Below are positions 20,934 through 29,797 of a DNA stretch of 64,000 bases, in pieces. The stretch comes from Rhizobium cauense (GTDB lineage Bacteria; Pseudomonadota; Alphaproteobacteria; Rhizobiales; Rhizobiaceae), in assembly GCF_019511525.1 (NCBI RefSeq), contig NZ_JAEUAT010000002.1, positions 248,001-312,000 of the forward strand. Reading direction: 5' to 3'. Below the pieces are notes generated by a model. That model saw only the letters and a program-made list of their open reading frames with translations. It did not search any database and was not told the DNA's origin. The position numbers and the translations under genes were made by a program. The stretch's first letter is position 1. Each line of letters begins with the position of its first letter.

Positions 20934-22043
20934 ATGAGCGCCTCGGAAGACGACGCGCGTTTCATGCAAGAGGCCATCCGCCTAGGTCTCCTGCACCTCG
21001 GTCAGACATCCACGAATCCCTCGGTCGGCTGCGTCATCGTGCGTGATGGGCAGATCGTTGGGCGTGGCACGACGGCAGTCGGCGGGCGTCCGCATGCCGA
21101 GCCGCAGGCCTTGGCCGAGGCCGGAGAACTGGCGCGTGGCGCGACCGCCTACGTCACACTCGAACCCTGCTCGCACTACGGCAAGACACCGCCTTGCGCA
21201 GACGCGCTGATTGCTTACGGCGTTGGCCGTGTGGTCATCAGCGTGACCGATCCGGATCCCCGCGTCTCGGGCAGGGGCATTGCCATGCTGCGCGATGCCG
21301 GGATTGAGGTCGAGTCCGGGGTTCTAGAGGATGAAGGCAAGCGTTCGCTTGCTGCCTACCTAACACGGCAGACGAAGAATCGGCCCTATGTGACTCTCAA
21401 GCTTGCGATTTCTGCCGATGGCATGATCGGAAAGAGAGGCGAGGGGCAGATCGCGATCACAGGGCCGGCGGCCCGCGCCGAAGTCCAGAGGCTGCGTGGG
21501 GAAACCGATGCAATTCTAGTCGGAATCGGTACCGCGATCGCCGATGATCCCTTGCTCACGGTCCGTACCCCGGGCCTTGAGACACGATCGCCGATCCGTG
21601 TCATACTCGACGAAAACCTATCGTTGCCGTTGGATAGCAAGCTGGTTGCCACAGCGAAGCAGGTTCCCCTGATCGTTGTCGCAACGGAGCCGCCCGGCTT
21701 TGAAGACAGCAACGACAAGGCCTTTCTCGCACGAAGAGATGCTTTGGATCAGGCGGGCGTCGAAGTGCTCCAATGCAACCCGAACCGCCCGGACGAATTG
21801 CTGCCAGCGCTTGCATCGCGCGGCATTTCCTCACTTGTCGTCGAAGGCGGCGCTCGGACGGCGAAACTCTTTCTCGATGCCGGATACGTCGATCGCATTC
21901 TCCTCTATCAGGGTCCTGTCGTGATCGGGCAGGATGGTATTGAATCGCCAGTGAGGAAGACCGATATGCCATCGGGCTTCCTTCACAGGGGCACATTCAT
22001 GTTTGGCGGCGATCGCCTGGACGAATACGAAAGAGAGCTTTGA
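20934..22043 (+). CDS. ribD: bifunctional riboflavin deaminase/reductase
   Basis: A 369-residue enzyme catalysing the second and third steps of riboflavin synthesis. The N-terminal deaminase (about 1-145) has the zinc site His54-Ala-Glu56, Cys79 and Cys88 (PCSHYGKTPPC). The C-terminal reductase (about 150-365) includes RPYVTLKLAISADGMIG. The stop overlaps the ribE start by one base (TGATG), which implies translational coupling. Confidence 0.97.
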   Translation: MSASEDDARFMQEAIRLGLLHLGQTSTNPSVGCVIVRDGQIVGRGTTAVGGRPHAEPQALAEAGELARGATAYVTLEPCSHYGKTPPCADALIAYGVGRVVISVTDPDPRVSGRGIAMLRDAGIEVESGVLEDEGKRSLAAYLTRQTKNRPYVTLKLAISADGMIGKRGEGQIAITGPAARAEVQRLRGETDAILVGIGTAIADDPLLTVRTPGLETRSPIRVILDENLSLPLDSKLVATAKQVPLIVVATEPPGFEDSNDKAFLARRDALDQAGVEVLQCNPNRPDELLPALASRGISSLVVEGGARTAKLFLDAGYVDRILLYQGPVVIGQDGIESPVRKTDMPSGFLHRGTFMFGGDRLDEYEREL

Positions 22044-22663
22044 TGTTTACCGGAATTGTCACCGACGTCGGCACGATCGAGTCCGTTTCTCCGCTGAAGG
22101 AAGGCATCAAGCTGCGTGTCGCCACGGCCTATGATCCGGCGACCATCGACATGGGCGCCTCAATCTCCCACTCCGGCATCTGCCTGACCGTAACCGGCCT
22201 GCCAGATGAAGGCAGCAACGGCCGTTGGTTCGAGGTCGAGGCCTGGGAGGAGGCGCTGCGCCTGACCACCATCGCGACTTGGAAAGAAGGCAGCCACATC
22301 AATCTCGAGCGCTCGCTGAAGATCGGTGATGAACTCGGCGGCCACATTGTTTCAGGCCATGTGGATGGCAAGGCCGAGATTCTCTCGGTGACGGAGGAGG
22401 GGGATGCGACGCGCTTCCGCCTGCGTGCGCCGGAGCATCTTGCCAAGTTCGTGGCCCCCAAGGGCTCCATTGCTCTTGACGGCACTTCACTCACGGTCAA
22501 CGCGGTCGACGGCACGGACTTCGACGTGCTGCTGATCCGCCACACGCTTGAGGTCACGACCTGGGGTGAACGGAAGGCAGGCGATTTCGTGAATTTCGAG
22601 GTTGATACGATGGCGCGCTATGCCGCTAGGCTGGCGGAGTTCCCGACCGCGAAAGCAGAATGA
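22043..22663 (+). CDS. ribE: riboflavin synthase alpha chain
   Basis: A 206-residue enzyme that dismutates two 6,7-dimethyl-8-ribityllumazine molecules to riboflavin. Two lumazine-binding repeats (about 1-97 and 98-200) each begin with a family block: MFTGIVTDVGTI and HIVSGHVDGKAEI. The ATG at 22043 overlaps the ribD stop; the TTG at 22040 is not needed. The last 38 bp overlap the convergent GNAT gene. No FMN riboswitch is visible in this operon. Confidence 0.96.
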   Translation: MFTGIVTDVGTIESVSPLKEGIKLRVATAYDPATIDMGASISHSGICLTVTGLPDEGSNGRWFEVEAWEEALRLTTIATWKEGSHINLERSLKIGDELGGHIVSGHVDGKAEILSVTEEGDATRFRLRAPEHLAKFVAPKGSIALDGTSLTVNAVDGTDFDVLLIRHTLEVTTWGERKAGDFVNFEVDTMARYAARLAEFPTAKAE

Positions 22664-23159
22664 CGTCTCCATGATAGTCGGCACGGGCAAATTCGGCGAA
22701 GCCGAGCTTGCCTGCGAGCCGTAGCGATGCCAAGTTTTCTGGACTGATGATGCACGTCATCGGCTTGCCCGGAAAGTTTGCGCCCGCCCAGCCGATGAGT
22801 GCCTGCAGCGCCTCCATCGCATAACCGCGACCCTGCGATTCAGGTGACAATAGCCAGCCGACCTCCAGAGTGCCCTCAATCGAAGGGCTCATGTCGCGCC
22901 TGACCTCGTGAAATCCAGCCTCGCCGATCATTTGTCCGGTCGACTTTTCCTCGATCGCGAGGAAACCGAAGCCCATATGGTGCCACATGCCGGCAGCGCG
23001 CATCAGCCGCGCCCAAGTCTGCTCGCGTGTCGAGGGAATGCCGGAGATGTGGCGGACAACTGCTTCATCGCTCCACAGTGTCTGATAGGCGGGAAAGTCG
23101 TCGATGGTATGTGGACGCAACAGCAGCCGTTCTGTCTCAATGGTCGGAATACTGGCCAT
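22626..23159 (-). CDS. GNAT acetyltransferase (RimJ/RimL-like)
   Basis: A 177-residue N-acetyltransferase. It starts with the common IETERLLLRPHTIDDFPAYQ opening and has the acetyl-CoA loop QGRGYAMEAL (about residues 110-120), then SPENLASLRLAGKLGF. The substrate may be a ribosomal protein N-terminus or a small amine. The ATG at 23159 fits the family start; an in-frame extension to 23267 overlaps the cupin gene. It follows the cupin gene after 25 bp and is probably cotranscribed with it. The 3' end overlaps ribE. Confidence 0.88.
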   Translation of the reverse strand: MASIPTIETERLLLRPHTIDDFPAYQTLWSDEAVVRHISGIPSTREQTWARLMRAAGMWHHMGFGFLAIEEKSTGQMIGEAGFHEVRRDMSPSIEGTLEVGWLLSPESQGRGYAMEALQALIGWAGANFPGKPMTCIISPENLASLRLAGKLGFAEFARADYHGDVILLSRSGTPPA

Positions 23160-23184
23160 CACGAGATGCACTCCCTGATGAAAG

Positions 23185-23688
23185 TCATGCGCCCGGCTCC
23201 CCATCCCAATAATCCAGCTCCTCGGTCTGCTTTCCGATGAAGTGGAAGCGGTTCCCTCGGTCACCATCGCGTTTTGCTCGGGCCAGGAACTTGCCGGAAT
23301 CGGGATATTCGACGATCTCGGTCTTCGAGTTGGTCGAGATGCCGAGATAGATCAGCGTCGTTGAGCCGGTGTTGATGATCTGATGCGCCGTTTCTTTTCC
23401 ACCGGCTGGGGCGCCGAGTGTGTCACCCTTTCGAATAGGGTAGCGGTCAGCGCCGAAGCGGTATTCGCCGGTACCTTCAATGACAAAAAACAGCTCGTCC
23501 TCCACGTGATGGTTATGGAACGGACAGCTGGACTTGCCGGGCGGAACTTCGTTGTAGCTTATGCCGAGACCGGCGAGGCCGAGGAGCGAGCCAAACGAGA
23601 CGTCCGCGCCTTCATACAGGTCTCCCTGCTTCCACTGCTCAAGCTTCAAATCGCCGACGTTGATAACCGGCTTCGATACGCTGGACAT
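23185..23688 (-). CDS. cupin-domain protein
   Basis: A 167-residue single-domain cupin. Motif 1 is CPFHNHHVEDELFFVIEGTGEYRFG, with the His/Glu metal ligands. Motif 2 lies around GDTLGAPAGGKETAHQIINTG. Such proteins bind a divalent metal and may be isomerases, dioxygenases or sensors; the exact role is unknown. AGGAGGAG directly upstream supports the ATG at 23688. It is the first gene of a unit with the GNAT gene. Confidence 0.87.
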   Translation of the reverse strand: MSSVSKPVINVGDLKLEQWKQGDLYEGADVSFGSLLGLAGLGISYNEVPPGKSSCPFHNHHVEDELFFVIEGTGEYRFGADRYPIRKGDTLGAPAGGKETAHQIINTGSTTLIYLGISTNSKTEIVEYPDSGKFLARAKRDGDRGNRFHFIGKQTEELDYWDGEPGA

Positions 23689-23787
23689 GGTCTCCTCCTG
23701 TTTCCGGAGAAGAGGCACTATCCTGCCAGAAAATACAACCGCAAAGCATAGTACCGGGCGGCAGCCTTGCGCTGTCGCCCTCTGCTT

Positions 23788-24138
23788 TTAGCGATAATAG
23801 ACGGTGATGCCGCCATCCGCCGCCTGATCAGCGTTGACAATGTTTCCCAAGAGCACGCCCCTGGCGTTGAGTTGATGCACGAGAGGCTTGTTGATCGCAA
23901 TGGCAGCGCGGATCATCTGGATGTCGTTCACACTGCGTGCGGCAAAGGACTTGGGATCACCAATATTTCCGGATCCGCCGTGATCGTAAATCTGCCGCAC
24001 ATCGAGATTTCTGCCGCTGAAGGTGCGGAGCGTTCTCTCGATGCCAGAAGGCGTGTTCATGTCCAGGCTGTCGGCGCGGCTGGCGTCCGCGAAGGTTAGA
24101 GCAGCGACTGCGGATGCGATTGCGGCAACGCGATTCAT
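23788..24138 (-). CDS. small exported protein of unknown function
   Basis: A 116-residue protein with a Sec signal peptide (MNRVAAIASAVAALTFADASRADS, cleavage likely after SRA). The mature ~93 residues have no Cys and no recognised motif, with central IYDHGGSGNIGDPKSF and SVNDIQMIRAAIAINKP segments. A strong AGGAAAGGA site precedes the ATG. It is a lone gene whose upstream region carries a perfect 24-bp palindrome. I do not recognise the family. Confidence 0.7.
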   Translation of the reverse strand: MNRVAAIASAVAALTFADASRADSLDMNTPSGIERTLRTFSGRNLDVRQIYDHGGSGNIGDPKSFAARSVNDIQMIRAAIAINKPLVHQLNARGVLLGNIVNADQAADGGITVYYR

Positions 24139-24470
24139 GGGAGTGTCCTTTCCTCTGCTCCGACGATCGACTGCCGGCAGTCGATCGCGGCGTTACGGAG
24201 TTTGAGTTGGTGCCGCGCGCACTCGCTTTCAACGGATAAGTAGCTGGAATTCAGTTACAAATTGTTCATGCGGATCGCCCTTGATTTGCCATTTTCGAAG
24301 CGCCGGGAAGCCGCTACGGAAAGGTGCAGTATGGATTGCCCCCTGTGTCCCGGCCCTAATTCCAGATTTCGCATCCGAGCCATGCTCGGAATTTGCTTGC
24401 CATTCGGGTCGCGGCGTGTTTTGACCGCGACCTGCCGAATGGCGAAGTCCTCTAGCTCCGAAGGTGAAGC
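24139..24470. other. divergent intergenic region before ribH
   Basis: 332 bp between the small exported protein gene and ribH. It holds the 24-bp palindrome near the left end and presumably the ribH promoter on the right. I looked for an FMN riboswitch and do not see its conserved blocks. No convincing gene is present. Confidence 0.5.
24164..24187. promoter_or_regulatory. perfect 24-bp palindrome upstream of the small exported protein gene
   Basis: The arms CGATCGACTGCC and GGCAGTCGATCG are exact reverse complements with no spacer. The palindrome lies 26-49 bp before the start at 24138. Perfect two-fold symmetry of this length suits a dimeric regulator site; it could also fold as an mRNA hairpin ahead of the ribosome binding site. 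Confidence 0.55.
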
Positions 24471-24926
24471 ATGGCGCGAGAAACCGCACCCCACATTCTG
24501 ATCGTTGAAGCCCGCTTCTACGACGACATGGCCGACGCCCTGCTGGAAGGCGCGACCTTCGCCTTGAAAGAGGCCGGCGCGACCTATGAAGTCGTCACGG
24601 TTCCTGGCGCGCTCGAGATTCCGGCAGCGATTGCCATGGCGCTCGACGGAGCAGATAATGACGGTACGCAGTATGACGGGTATGTAGCCCTTGGCATGGT
24701 CATCCGCGGTGAGACCTATCATTTCGATATTGTGTCGAATGAATCCTCGCGCGCGCTGATGGATCTGGCCGTGAGCGAATCCCTTGCCATCGGAAATGGC
24801 ATTCTGACGGTTGAGAATGACGATCAGGCATGGGCCCGCGCCCGCCGTTCGGACAAGGACAAGGGCGGATTTGCCGCCAGGGCAGCTCTCACGATGATCG
24901 AGTTGAAGAAAAAACTGGGTGCATAG
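24471..24926 (+). CDS. ribH: 6,7-dimethyl-8-ribityllumazine synthase
   Basis: A 151-residue enzyme that condenses the pyrimidine product of RibD with dihydroxybutanone phosphate. Typical segments: [31 protein letters not shown] and [20 protein letters not shown] with the catalytic His. Length and sequence fit the icosahedral RibH1 type. It is separated from ribDE by three minus-strand genes and coupled to nusB (3-bp gap). Confidence 0.96.
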   Translation: MARETAPHILIVEARFYDDMADALLEGATFALKEAGATYEVVTVPGALEIPAAIAMALDGADNDGTQYDGYVALGMVIRGETYHFDIVSNESSRALMDLAVSESLAIGNGILTVENDDQAWARARRSDKDKGGFAARAALTMIELKKKLGA

Positions 24927-24929
24927 CGA

Positions 24930-25412
24930 ATGACCAACGAGAACACAGAGCGTCCCGTCAAGACCGCGAACCAGCGAGGTGCCGCGCGCCTGGCTGCCGT
25001 TCAGGCGCTCTATCAGATGGATATCGGTGGCACCGGCGTGCTTGAAATTGTCGCCGAGTATGAGGCGCATCGCCTTGGCCAGGAACTTGATGGCGAGACC
25101 TATCTGAAGGCCGACCCCTCCTGGTTCCGATCCATCGTATCCGGCGTCGTCCGCGAACAGCGTCGTCTTGACCCGCTGATCGCCTCCGCACTGCAGGACG
25201 ATTGGGCTCTGTCGCGGCTCGATAGCACGGTCCGCGCGATCCTGCGCGCCGGCGTCTTCGAGATCCTCGATCGCAAGGACGTTCCGGTTGCGGTTATCGT
25301 CACGGAGTACGTCGAGATCGCCCAGGCCTTCTTCAGCGAGGATGAGCCGAAGCTCGTCAACGCGGTGCTCGATCGCATTGCAAAACAGGTTCGCGGCGAA
25401 GCCAAGAAGTAG
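24930..25412 (+). CDS. nusB: transcription antitermination factor NusB
   Basis: A 160-residue all-helical protein that binds boxA RNA with S10 (NusE) in rRNA antitermination. It has the family segments [13 protein letters not shown] near the start and [31 protein letters not shown] near the end. It forms a two-gene unit with ribH, a common pairing. Confidence 0.96.
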   Translation: MTNENTERPVKTANQRGAARLAAVQALYQMDIGGTGVLEIVAEYEAHRLGQELDGETYLKADPSWFRSIVSGVVREQRRLDPLIASALQDDWALSRLDSTVRAILRAGVFEILDRKDVPVAVIVTEYVEIAQAFFSEDEPKLVNAVLDRIAKQVRGEAKK

Positions 25413-25574
25413 CGTTCCTGCGGGGCTGCGGCCCTGACCTCCAGAAATCCCCGGTTCCCATTGTGCTGCAAGGGCTTTTGCCCCCTTGCGGACTTGACGC
25501 GCCGTTTTCCTCCACGCAATCTCCGCCCGGCGTTGCAGCATTTCTGTGGGAGGAAATCGAGTCGGCGTGTTCGC

Positions 25575-25605
25575 AGCCGGAGAAGGAGTGAGCTCCGGCT
25601 CTTTT
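25575..25605 (+). promoter_or_regulatory. leader hairpin directly before the hppA ribosome binding site
   Basis: AGCCGGAG (25575-25582) pairs exactly with CTCCGGCT (25593-25600), followed by CTTTT and then the GGAGGA ribosome binding site. The form is that of a weak terminator or attenuator; the loop itself contains a GGAG. It lies in a 208-bp leader after nusB. Regulation is inferred only. Confidence 0.4.
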
Positions 25606-25620
25606 GGAGGAAAGAGCGAA

Positions 25621-27756
25621 ATGAGCATTCTTTTATGGGTAATAGCATGCGGTCTGCTCTCGGTGGTCTATGCCATCTGGGCAACCCGGTCGGTGCTTGC
25701 CGCCGATCAGGGCAACAAGCGCATGCAGGAAATTGCAGGTTATATTCGTGAAGGCGCGCAGGCCTACCTTACGCGCCAGTATAAGACCATTGGAATTGTC
25801 GGCATCGTCGTTTTCATTGCAGCCTGGCTGCTGCTCTCCGGCACGGCTGCAATCGGTTTCCTTATCGGCGCTGTACTTTCCGGCGCCGCTGGCTTTATTG
25901 GCATGCACGTCTCCGTGCGCGCCAACGTCCGCACGGCGCAGGCAGCATCTCAAAGCTTGGCAGCCGGCCTTGAAATCGCGTTCAAGTCGGGCGCCATCAC
26001 CGGTATGTTGGTCGCCGGCCTCGCGCTGCTTGGCGTGTCTATCTACTACTACGTTCTTACCGCTATCCTCGGACATGAAGGCGGCTCTCGCGAAGTCATC
26101 GATTCACTCGTCGCGCTTGGCTTCGGTGCGTCGCTGATTTCGATCTTCGCCCGTCTCGGCGGTGGTATTTTCACCAAGGGCGCGGACGTCGGCGGTGACC
26201 TCGTCGGCAAGGTCGAAGCGGGTATTCCGGAAGATGATCCGCGCAACCCTGCTACGATTGCCGACAACGTCGGCGACAATGTCGGCGATTGCGCCGGCAT
26301 GGCGGCCGACCTTTTCGAAACCTATGCCGTATCCGTCGTTGCAACGATGGTCCTCGCCGCAATCTTCTTCGCCGGTGCACCCGTTCTTGAATCGGCAATG
26401 CTCTACCCGCTTGCGATTTGCGGCGCTTGCATCATCACCTCGATCGTCGGCACATTCTTCGTCAAGCTCGGCAGCAACGGCTCGATCATGGGCGCGCTCT
26501 ACAAGGGCCTGATCGTAACGGGTCTGCTGTCCATCATCGGCCTTGGCGCAGCGACGTCACTGACCGTTGGCTGGGGTTCGATTGGCACCGTCGGTGGCGA
26601 GGACATTACCGGTACGCATCTCTTCGTCTGCGGTCTGATCGGCCTGCTCGTCACAGCGCTGATTGTTGTCATCACCGAATACTACACCGGCACCAACAAG
26701 CGCCCAGTCAATTCGATTGCCCAGGCCTCTGTGACCGGCCACGGCACCAACGTCATCCAGGGCCTTGCCGTCTCTCTTGAATCGACAGCCCTCCCGGCGA
26801 TTGTCATCGTCGGTGGCATCCTTGCGACGTATCAGCTCGGCGGCCTTTTCGGCACCGGCATTGCGGTTACCGCCATGCTCGGCATTGCCGGCATGATCGT
26901 TGCTCTCGACGCTTTCGGTCCGGTGACCGACAATGCCGGTGGCATCGCGGAGATGTCCCACCTGCCGCCGGAAGTTCGCAAGTCGACCGACGCCCTCGAC
27001 GCAGTCGGCAATACGACGAAGGCCGTCACCAAGGGCTATGCGATCGGCTCTGCCGGTCTCGGCGCCCTGGTTCTGTTCGCGGCCTATTCCTACGACCTCA
27101 AGTACTTTGCCGCCAACGGCGACAAGTACCCGTATTTCGCGGGTATTGGGGACATCTCCTTCGATCTTTCCAATCCCTATGTCGTCGCCGGACTGATCTT
27201 CGGCGGCCTCATTCCTTACCTTTTCGGCGGCATCGCGATGACCGCCGTCGGCCGCGCGGCCGGCGCGATTGTCGAAGAGGTTCGCCGTCAATTCAAGCAG
27301 AAGCCCGGCATCATGCAGGGCACGGAGAAGCCGGACTATGGCCGCGCTGTCGATCTTCTGACCAAGGCGGCGATCCGTGAAATGGTTATCCCTTCGCTGC
27401 TTCCGGTACTTGCACCAATCGTCGTCTATTTCGGGGTCCTGATCATTTCCGGCTCGAAGGCGTCGGCCTTCGCGGCGCTGGGCGCATCGCTGCTCGGAGT
27501 CATCATCAACGGCTTGTTCGTGGCAATCTCGATGACCTCGGGCGGTGGCGCCTGGGACAACGCCAAGAAGTCCTTCGAAGACGGGTTCGTTGACAAGGAC
27601 GGCGTCCGTCACATGAAGGGGTCCGACGCCCACAAGGCTTCTGTGACCGGTGACACAGTCGGCGATCCCTACAAGGACACGGCCGGCCCAGCTGTGAACC
27701 CGGCGATCAAGATCACCAATATCGTTGCGTTGCTGCTGCTTGCCTCTCTGGCCTGA
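25621..27756 (+). CDS. hppA: membrane H+-translocating pyrophosphatase, K+-independent type
   Basis: A 711-residue integral membrane proton pump with about 16 helices that couples PPi hydrolysis to H+ export. The substrate-binding block [20 protein letters not shown] is present, followed by [17 protein letters not shown] and, at the C-terminus, [14 protein letters not shown]. The segment [14 protein letters not shown] has Lys where K+-dependent enzymes have Ala, so this should be K+-insensitive. The start ATG 25621 is preceded by GGAGGA; the upstream in-frame extension overlaps the leader. Confidence 0.97.
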   Translation: MSILLWVIACGLLSVVYAIWATRSVLAADQGNKRMQEIAGYIREGAQAYLTRQYKTIGIVGIVVFIAAWLLLSGTAAIGFLIGAVLSGAAGFIGMHVSVRANVRTAQAASQSLAAGLEIAFKSGAITGMLVAGLALLGVSIYYYVLTAILGHEGGSREVIDSLVALGFGASLISIFARLGGGIFTKGADVGGDLVGKVEAGIPEDDPRNPATIADNVGDNVGDCAGMAADLFETYAVSVVATMVLAAIFFAGAPVLESAMLYPLAICGACIITSIVGTFFVKLGSNGSIMGALYKGLIVTGLLSIIGLGAATSLTVGWGSIGTVGGEDITGTHLFVCGLIGLLVTALIVVITEYYTGTNKRPVNSIAQASVTGHGTNVIQGLAVSLESTALPAIVIVGGILATYQLGGLFGTGIAVTAMLGIAGMIVALDAFGPVTDNAGGIAEMSHLPPEVRKSTDALDAVGNTTKAVTKGYAIGSAGLGALVLFAAYSYDLKYFAANGDKYPYFAGIGDISFDLSNPYVVAGLIFGGLIPYLFGGIAMTAVGRAAGAIVEEVRRQFKQKPGIMQGTEKPDYGRAVDLLTKAAIREMVIPSLLPVLAPIVVYFGVLIISGSKASAFAALGASLLGVIINGLFVAISMTSGGGAWDNAKKSFEDGFVDKDGVRHMKGSDAHKASVTGDTVGDPYKDTAGPAVNPAIKITNIVALLLLASLA

Positions 27757-27772
27757 GGCGACCGCGAACACT

Positions 27773-27805
27773 AAAAAACCCGCCGGAGCGATCCGGCGGG
27801 TTTTC
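27773..27805. terminator. bidirectional terminator between hppA and bamE
   Basis: ACCCGCCGGA / TCCGGCGGGT stem with GCGA loop; TTTT on the plus side and a six-T run on the minus side, so it serves both convergent genes. Confidence 0.9.
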
Positions 27806-27826
27806 TCGTTGAAGGGTATGTGCCGG

Positions 27827-28360
27827 CTAGCGCAAGCTGGCCGGGTTCTGTGGAGAAGCCGGGGTGTTGCCCGCGCCGAAGAGGCCCTTGGCCATGTTCG
27901 CGGCGCTGCCGCCGGACAGAAGCTGCTGCATGAAGGTGAGGTCCTTGCCGCCCGTCGGGGTGACGCGCGTGATCGTATCGAAGACCTTGCCGTCCTTGAG
28001 GGTGTAGTTCGCGCGACGCGTAACGATGCCGTCCTTGTCGAAATAGATCGCAAGAACGCTCTGGTCTACGACCTTCAGCTTCTGGAAGGCCATCGAGCGC
28101 TCGCGGCGCTGCGAGATGTAGTAGAAGACTTCGCCATCGAACGTCGCCGTCGTGGAAGGCGTACCCAGGGACAGGAGAACCTGCTCGCGGCTCGATCCTT
28201 CCGGGACGAGATTCAGGGACTGCTCATCGGCGACATATCCGCCATTGAGGACGGTTCCTGTCTGGCAGCCCGAAAGTCCGGCGGAGGCGATGATGATGGC
28301 AATGGCGGCATTGCTGAGGAATTTTTTGTCAGACTTGAAATACCGTTTCGTCAACGACAT
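27827..28360 (-). CDS. bamE: outer membrane assembly lipoprotein BamE/OmlA
   Basis: A 177-residue lipoprotein of the BAM complex, which folds beta-barrel proteins into the outer membrane. A basic N-terminus and hydrophobic stretch lead to the lipobox LSGC (Cys about residue 32). The SmpA/OmlA domain follows, with GSSREQVLLSLGTPSTTATFDGEVFYYIS. The C-terminal tail past residue ~135 is extended and Gly/Ala/Asn-rich, longer than in E. coli BamE. It diverges from the CBP3-like gene. Confidence 0.92.
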   Translation of the reverse strand: MSLTKRYFKSDKKFLSNAAIAIIIASAGLSGCQTGTVLNGGYVADEQSLNLVPEGSSREQVLLSLGTPSTTATFDGEVFYYISQRRERSMAFQKLKVVDQSVLAIYFDKDGIVTRRANYTLKDGKVFDTITRVTPTGGKDLTFMQQLLSGGSAANMAKGLFGAGNTPASPQNPASLR

Positions 28361-28596
28361 CTACTCCCTAAAATTATGAATGGCAGCCACCGGCCTCAGA
28401 TCGCTGATGCAAAACCATTGTGGCCATTCCGGGGTGAGAAGTCCCGTTGGCTCATGCGGACAGATGGGGTGCTGTCCCGAAAGTGGCCACCTTCGGCATT
28501 GCAATTCGCGCCTGCTTCGGTAAACCAGCTTTCGAAATCATGCAACAAGGCCGGACGCCGCTTGGCGTCAAGAATGCGGCCTTTCCGGAAAAAACG

Positions 28597-29130
28597 ATGA
28601 TCTTCGGGCTCTTTGGCAAGAAAAACAACAACCAGGCAATCGTAGATCGGCAATATGAGACACTGACGTCAGCCGCGCGAATGCCGGAACTCTACGAGCG
28701 CTTGAATGTTCCGGATACCGTCATGGGGCGCTTCGAAATGCTCTCTGCGGTGATGATCCTCTTTTTCCGACGTACGCGAACGTCTGAGACGAGCGGCCAG
28801 GAAATCGCACAGGAAATCGTCGATGCCTTCTTTCAGGACATCGACTATTCAATCCGGGAACTTGGCATTGGTGACAACAGCGTGCCGAAGCGCATGAAAA
28901 AGCTGGCCGGCATGTTCTACGGCCGCCTTGAGGCTTACTCCAAGGCGATGGATGTCAGGGATGCCGAGGGCCTTGCCGTTGCGCTCGTCCGAAACATCCA
29001 TCCCCAGGCGACAGAGCCGGTCGATATGCGCGGTCTCGCGGGCTGGATGTTCGAGGCCGAGGATCATCTTTTGTCGCTGTCCGAAGACGTCATCGCAACG
29101 GGCTCGGCGACGCTTCCGAAGGTTGCCTAG
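28597..29130 (+). CDS. ubiquinol-cytochrome c chaperone (CBP3-like)
   Basis: A 177-residue protein of the CBP3/UQCC1 family, which helps cytochrome b synthesis and bc1 assembly. The family core runs from YERLNVPDTVMGRFEMLSA through DYSIRELGIGDNSVPKRMKK. The start MIFGLFGKK is the usual rhizobial one; the frame is open upstream to 28447 but without likeness. It is followed after 9 bp by the DUF177 gene, a pairing common in alphaproteobacteria. Confidence 0.9.
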   Translation: MIFGLFGKKNNNQAIVDRQYETLTSAARMPELYERLNVPDTVMGRFEMLSAVMILFFRRTRTSETSGQEIAQEIVDAFFQDIDYSIRELGIGDNSVPKRMKKLAGMFYGRLEAYSKAMDVRDAEGLAVALVRNIHPQATEPVDMRGLAGWMFEAEDHLLSLSEDVIATGSATLPKVA

Positions 29131-29139
29131 GAGAAGACG

Positions 29140-29694
29140 ATGAAGAACAAGAGAGATGACGTGCCATTCTCCTACCTCGTGAATGTCGGTCATATATCGG
29201 CCAATCCTGTCGAGGTGCGTCTGGAGGCGGACAAGCGGGAATTGGTGGCGCTCGCCGAGAGTTGGAGTGTTCTTTCGGTAGACAGCTTCACTGCGGAATT
29301 GCAGATCGGTCGCTGGAAACGGGATGGCATCCGCATCAAGGGCAGGGTTCAGGCTAACATCGTACAGTCCTGCGTCGTCACCCTCGATCCCGTCCCATCC
29401 GCGATCGACGAGACCTTCGAGCAGATTTTCGTGCCTGAGAATTCGAAGCTGGCACGCCGACCAGCCAATGACGCCGGTGAGATGGTGCTCGATCCGGACG
29501 GTCCAGACCTTCCCGAAAGCTTTGCCGGCGATACGATCGATGCAGGTGAGGTGGTGACTGAGTTCGCTGCGCTTGCGATCGATCCTTATCCCCGCAAGGC
29601 TGGTGTCGAGTTCGGTAGTCACATAGAAGACACCGGAGAAAACGATAAAAAGCCATCCGCCTTCGCCGTGTTGAAGGATTGGAAAAAGGACTGA
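29140..29694 (+). CDS. DUF177 (YceD) family protein
   Basis: A 184-residue protein of the YceD/DUF177 family, linked to 23S rRNA or ribosome assembly. The conserved core is RVQANIVQSCVVTLDPVPS, including the single Cys, followed by an acidic segment and LAIDPYPRKAG. In many bacteria this gene precedes rpmF-plsX; here it is followed directly by plsX with no rpmF. Start ATG after GGAGAAG. Confidence 0.9.
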   Translation: MKNKRDDVPFSYLVNVGHISANPVEVRLEADKRELVALAESWSVLSVDSFTAELQIGRWKRDGIRIKGRVQANIVQSCVVTLDPVPSAIDETFEQIFVPENSKLARRPANDAGEMVLDPDGPDLPESFAGDTIDAGEVVTEFAALAIDPYPRKAGVEFGSHIEDTGENDKKPSAFAVLKDWKKD

Positions 29695-29797
29695 ACCCCG
29701 TTGGGGATTTGACACAATTCAGTTGTAAGCGACGGGAAAACCGGTATTTTGGCCGAAATTTCGCCCGCCGGAGGCGAAAAATAAGGATCAGGGACGC

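Noticed and set aside
24188..24470. FMN riboswitch ahead of ribH
   Set aside because: The conserved RFN blocks are not visible, and the ribDE side shows none either.
26557..28053. 498-codon minus-strand frame across hppA and bamE
   Set aside because: Shadow of high-GC coding on the other strand; it crosses a bidirectional terminator.
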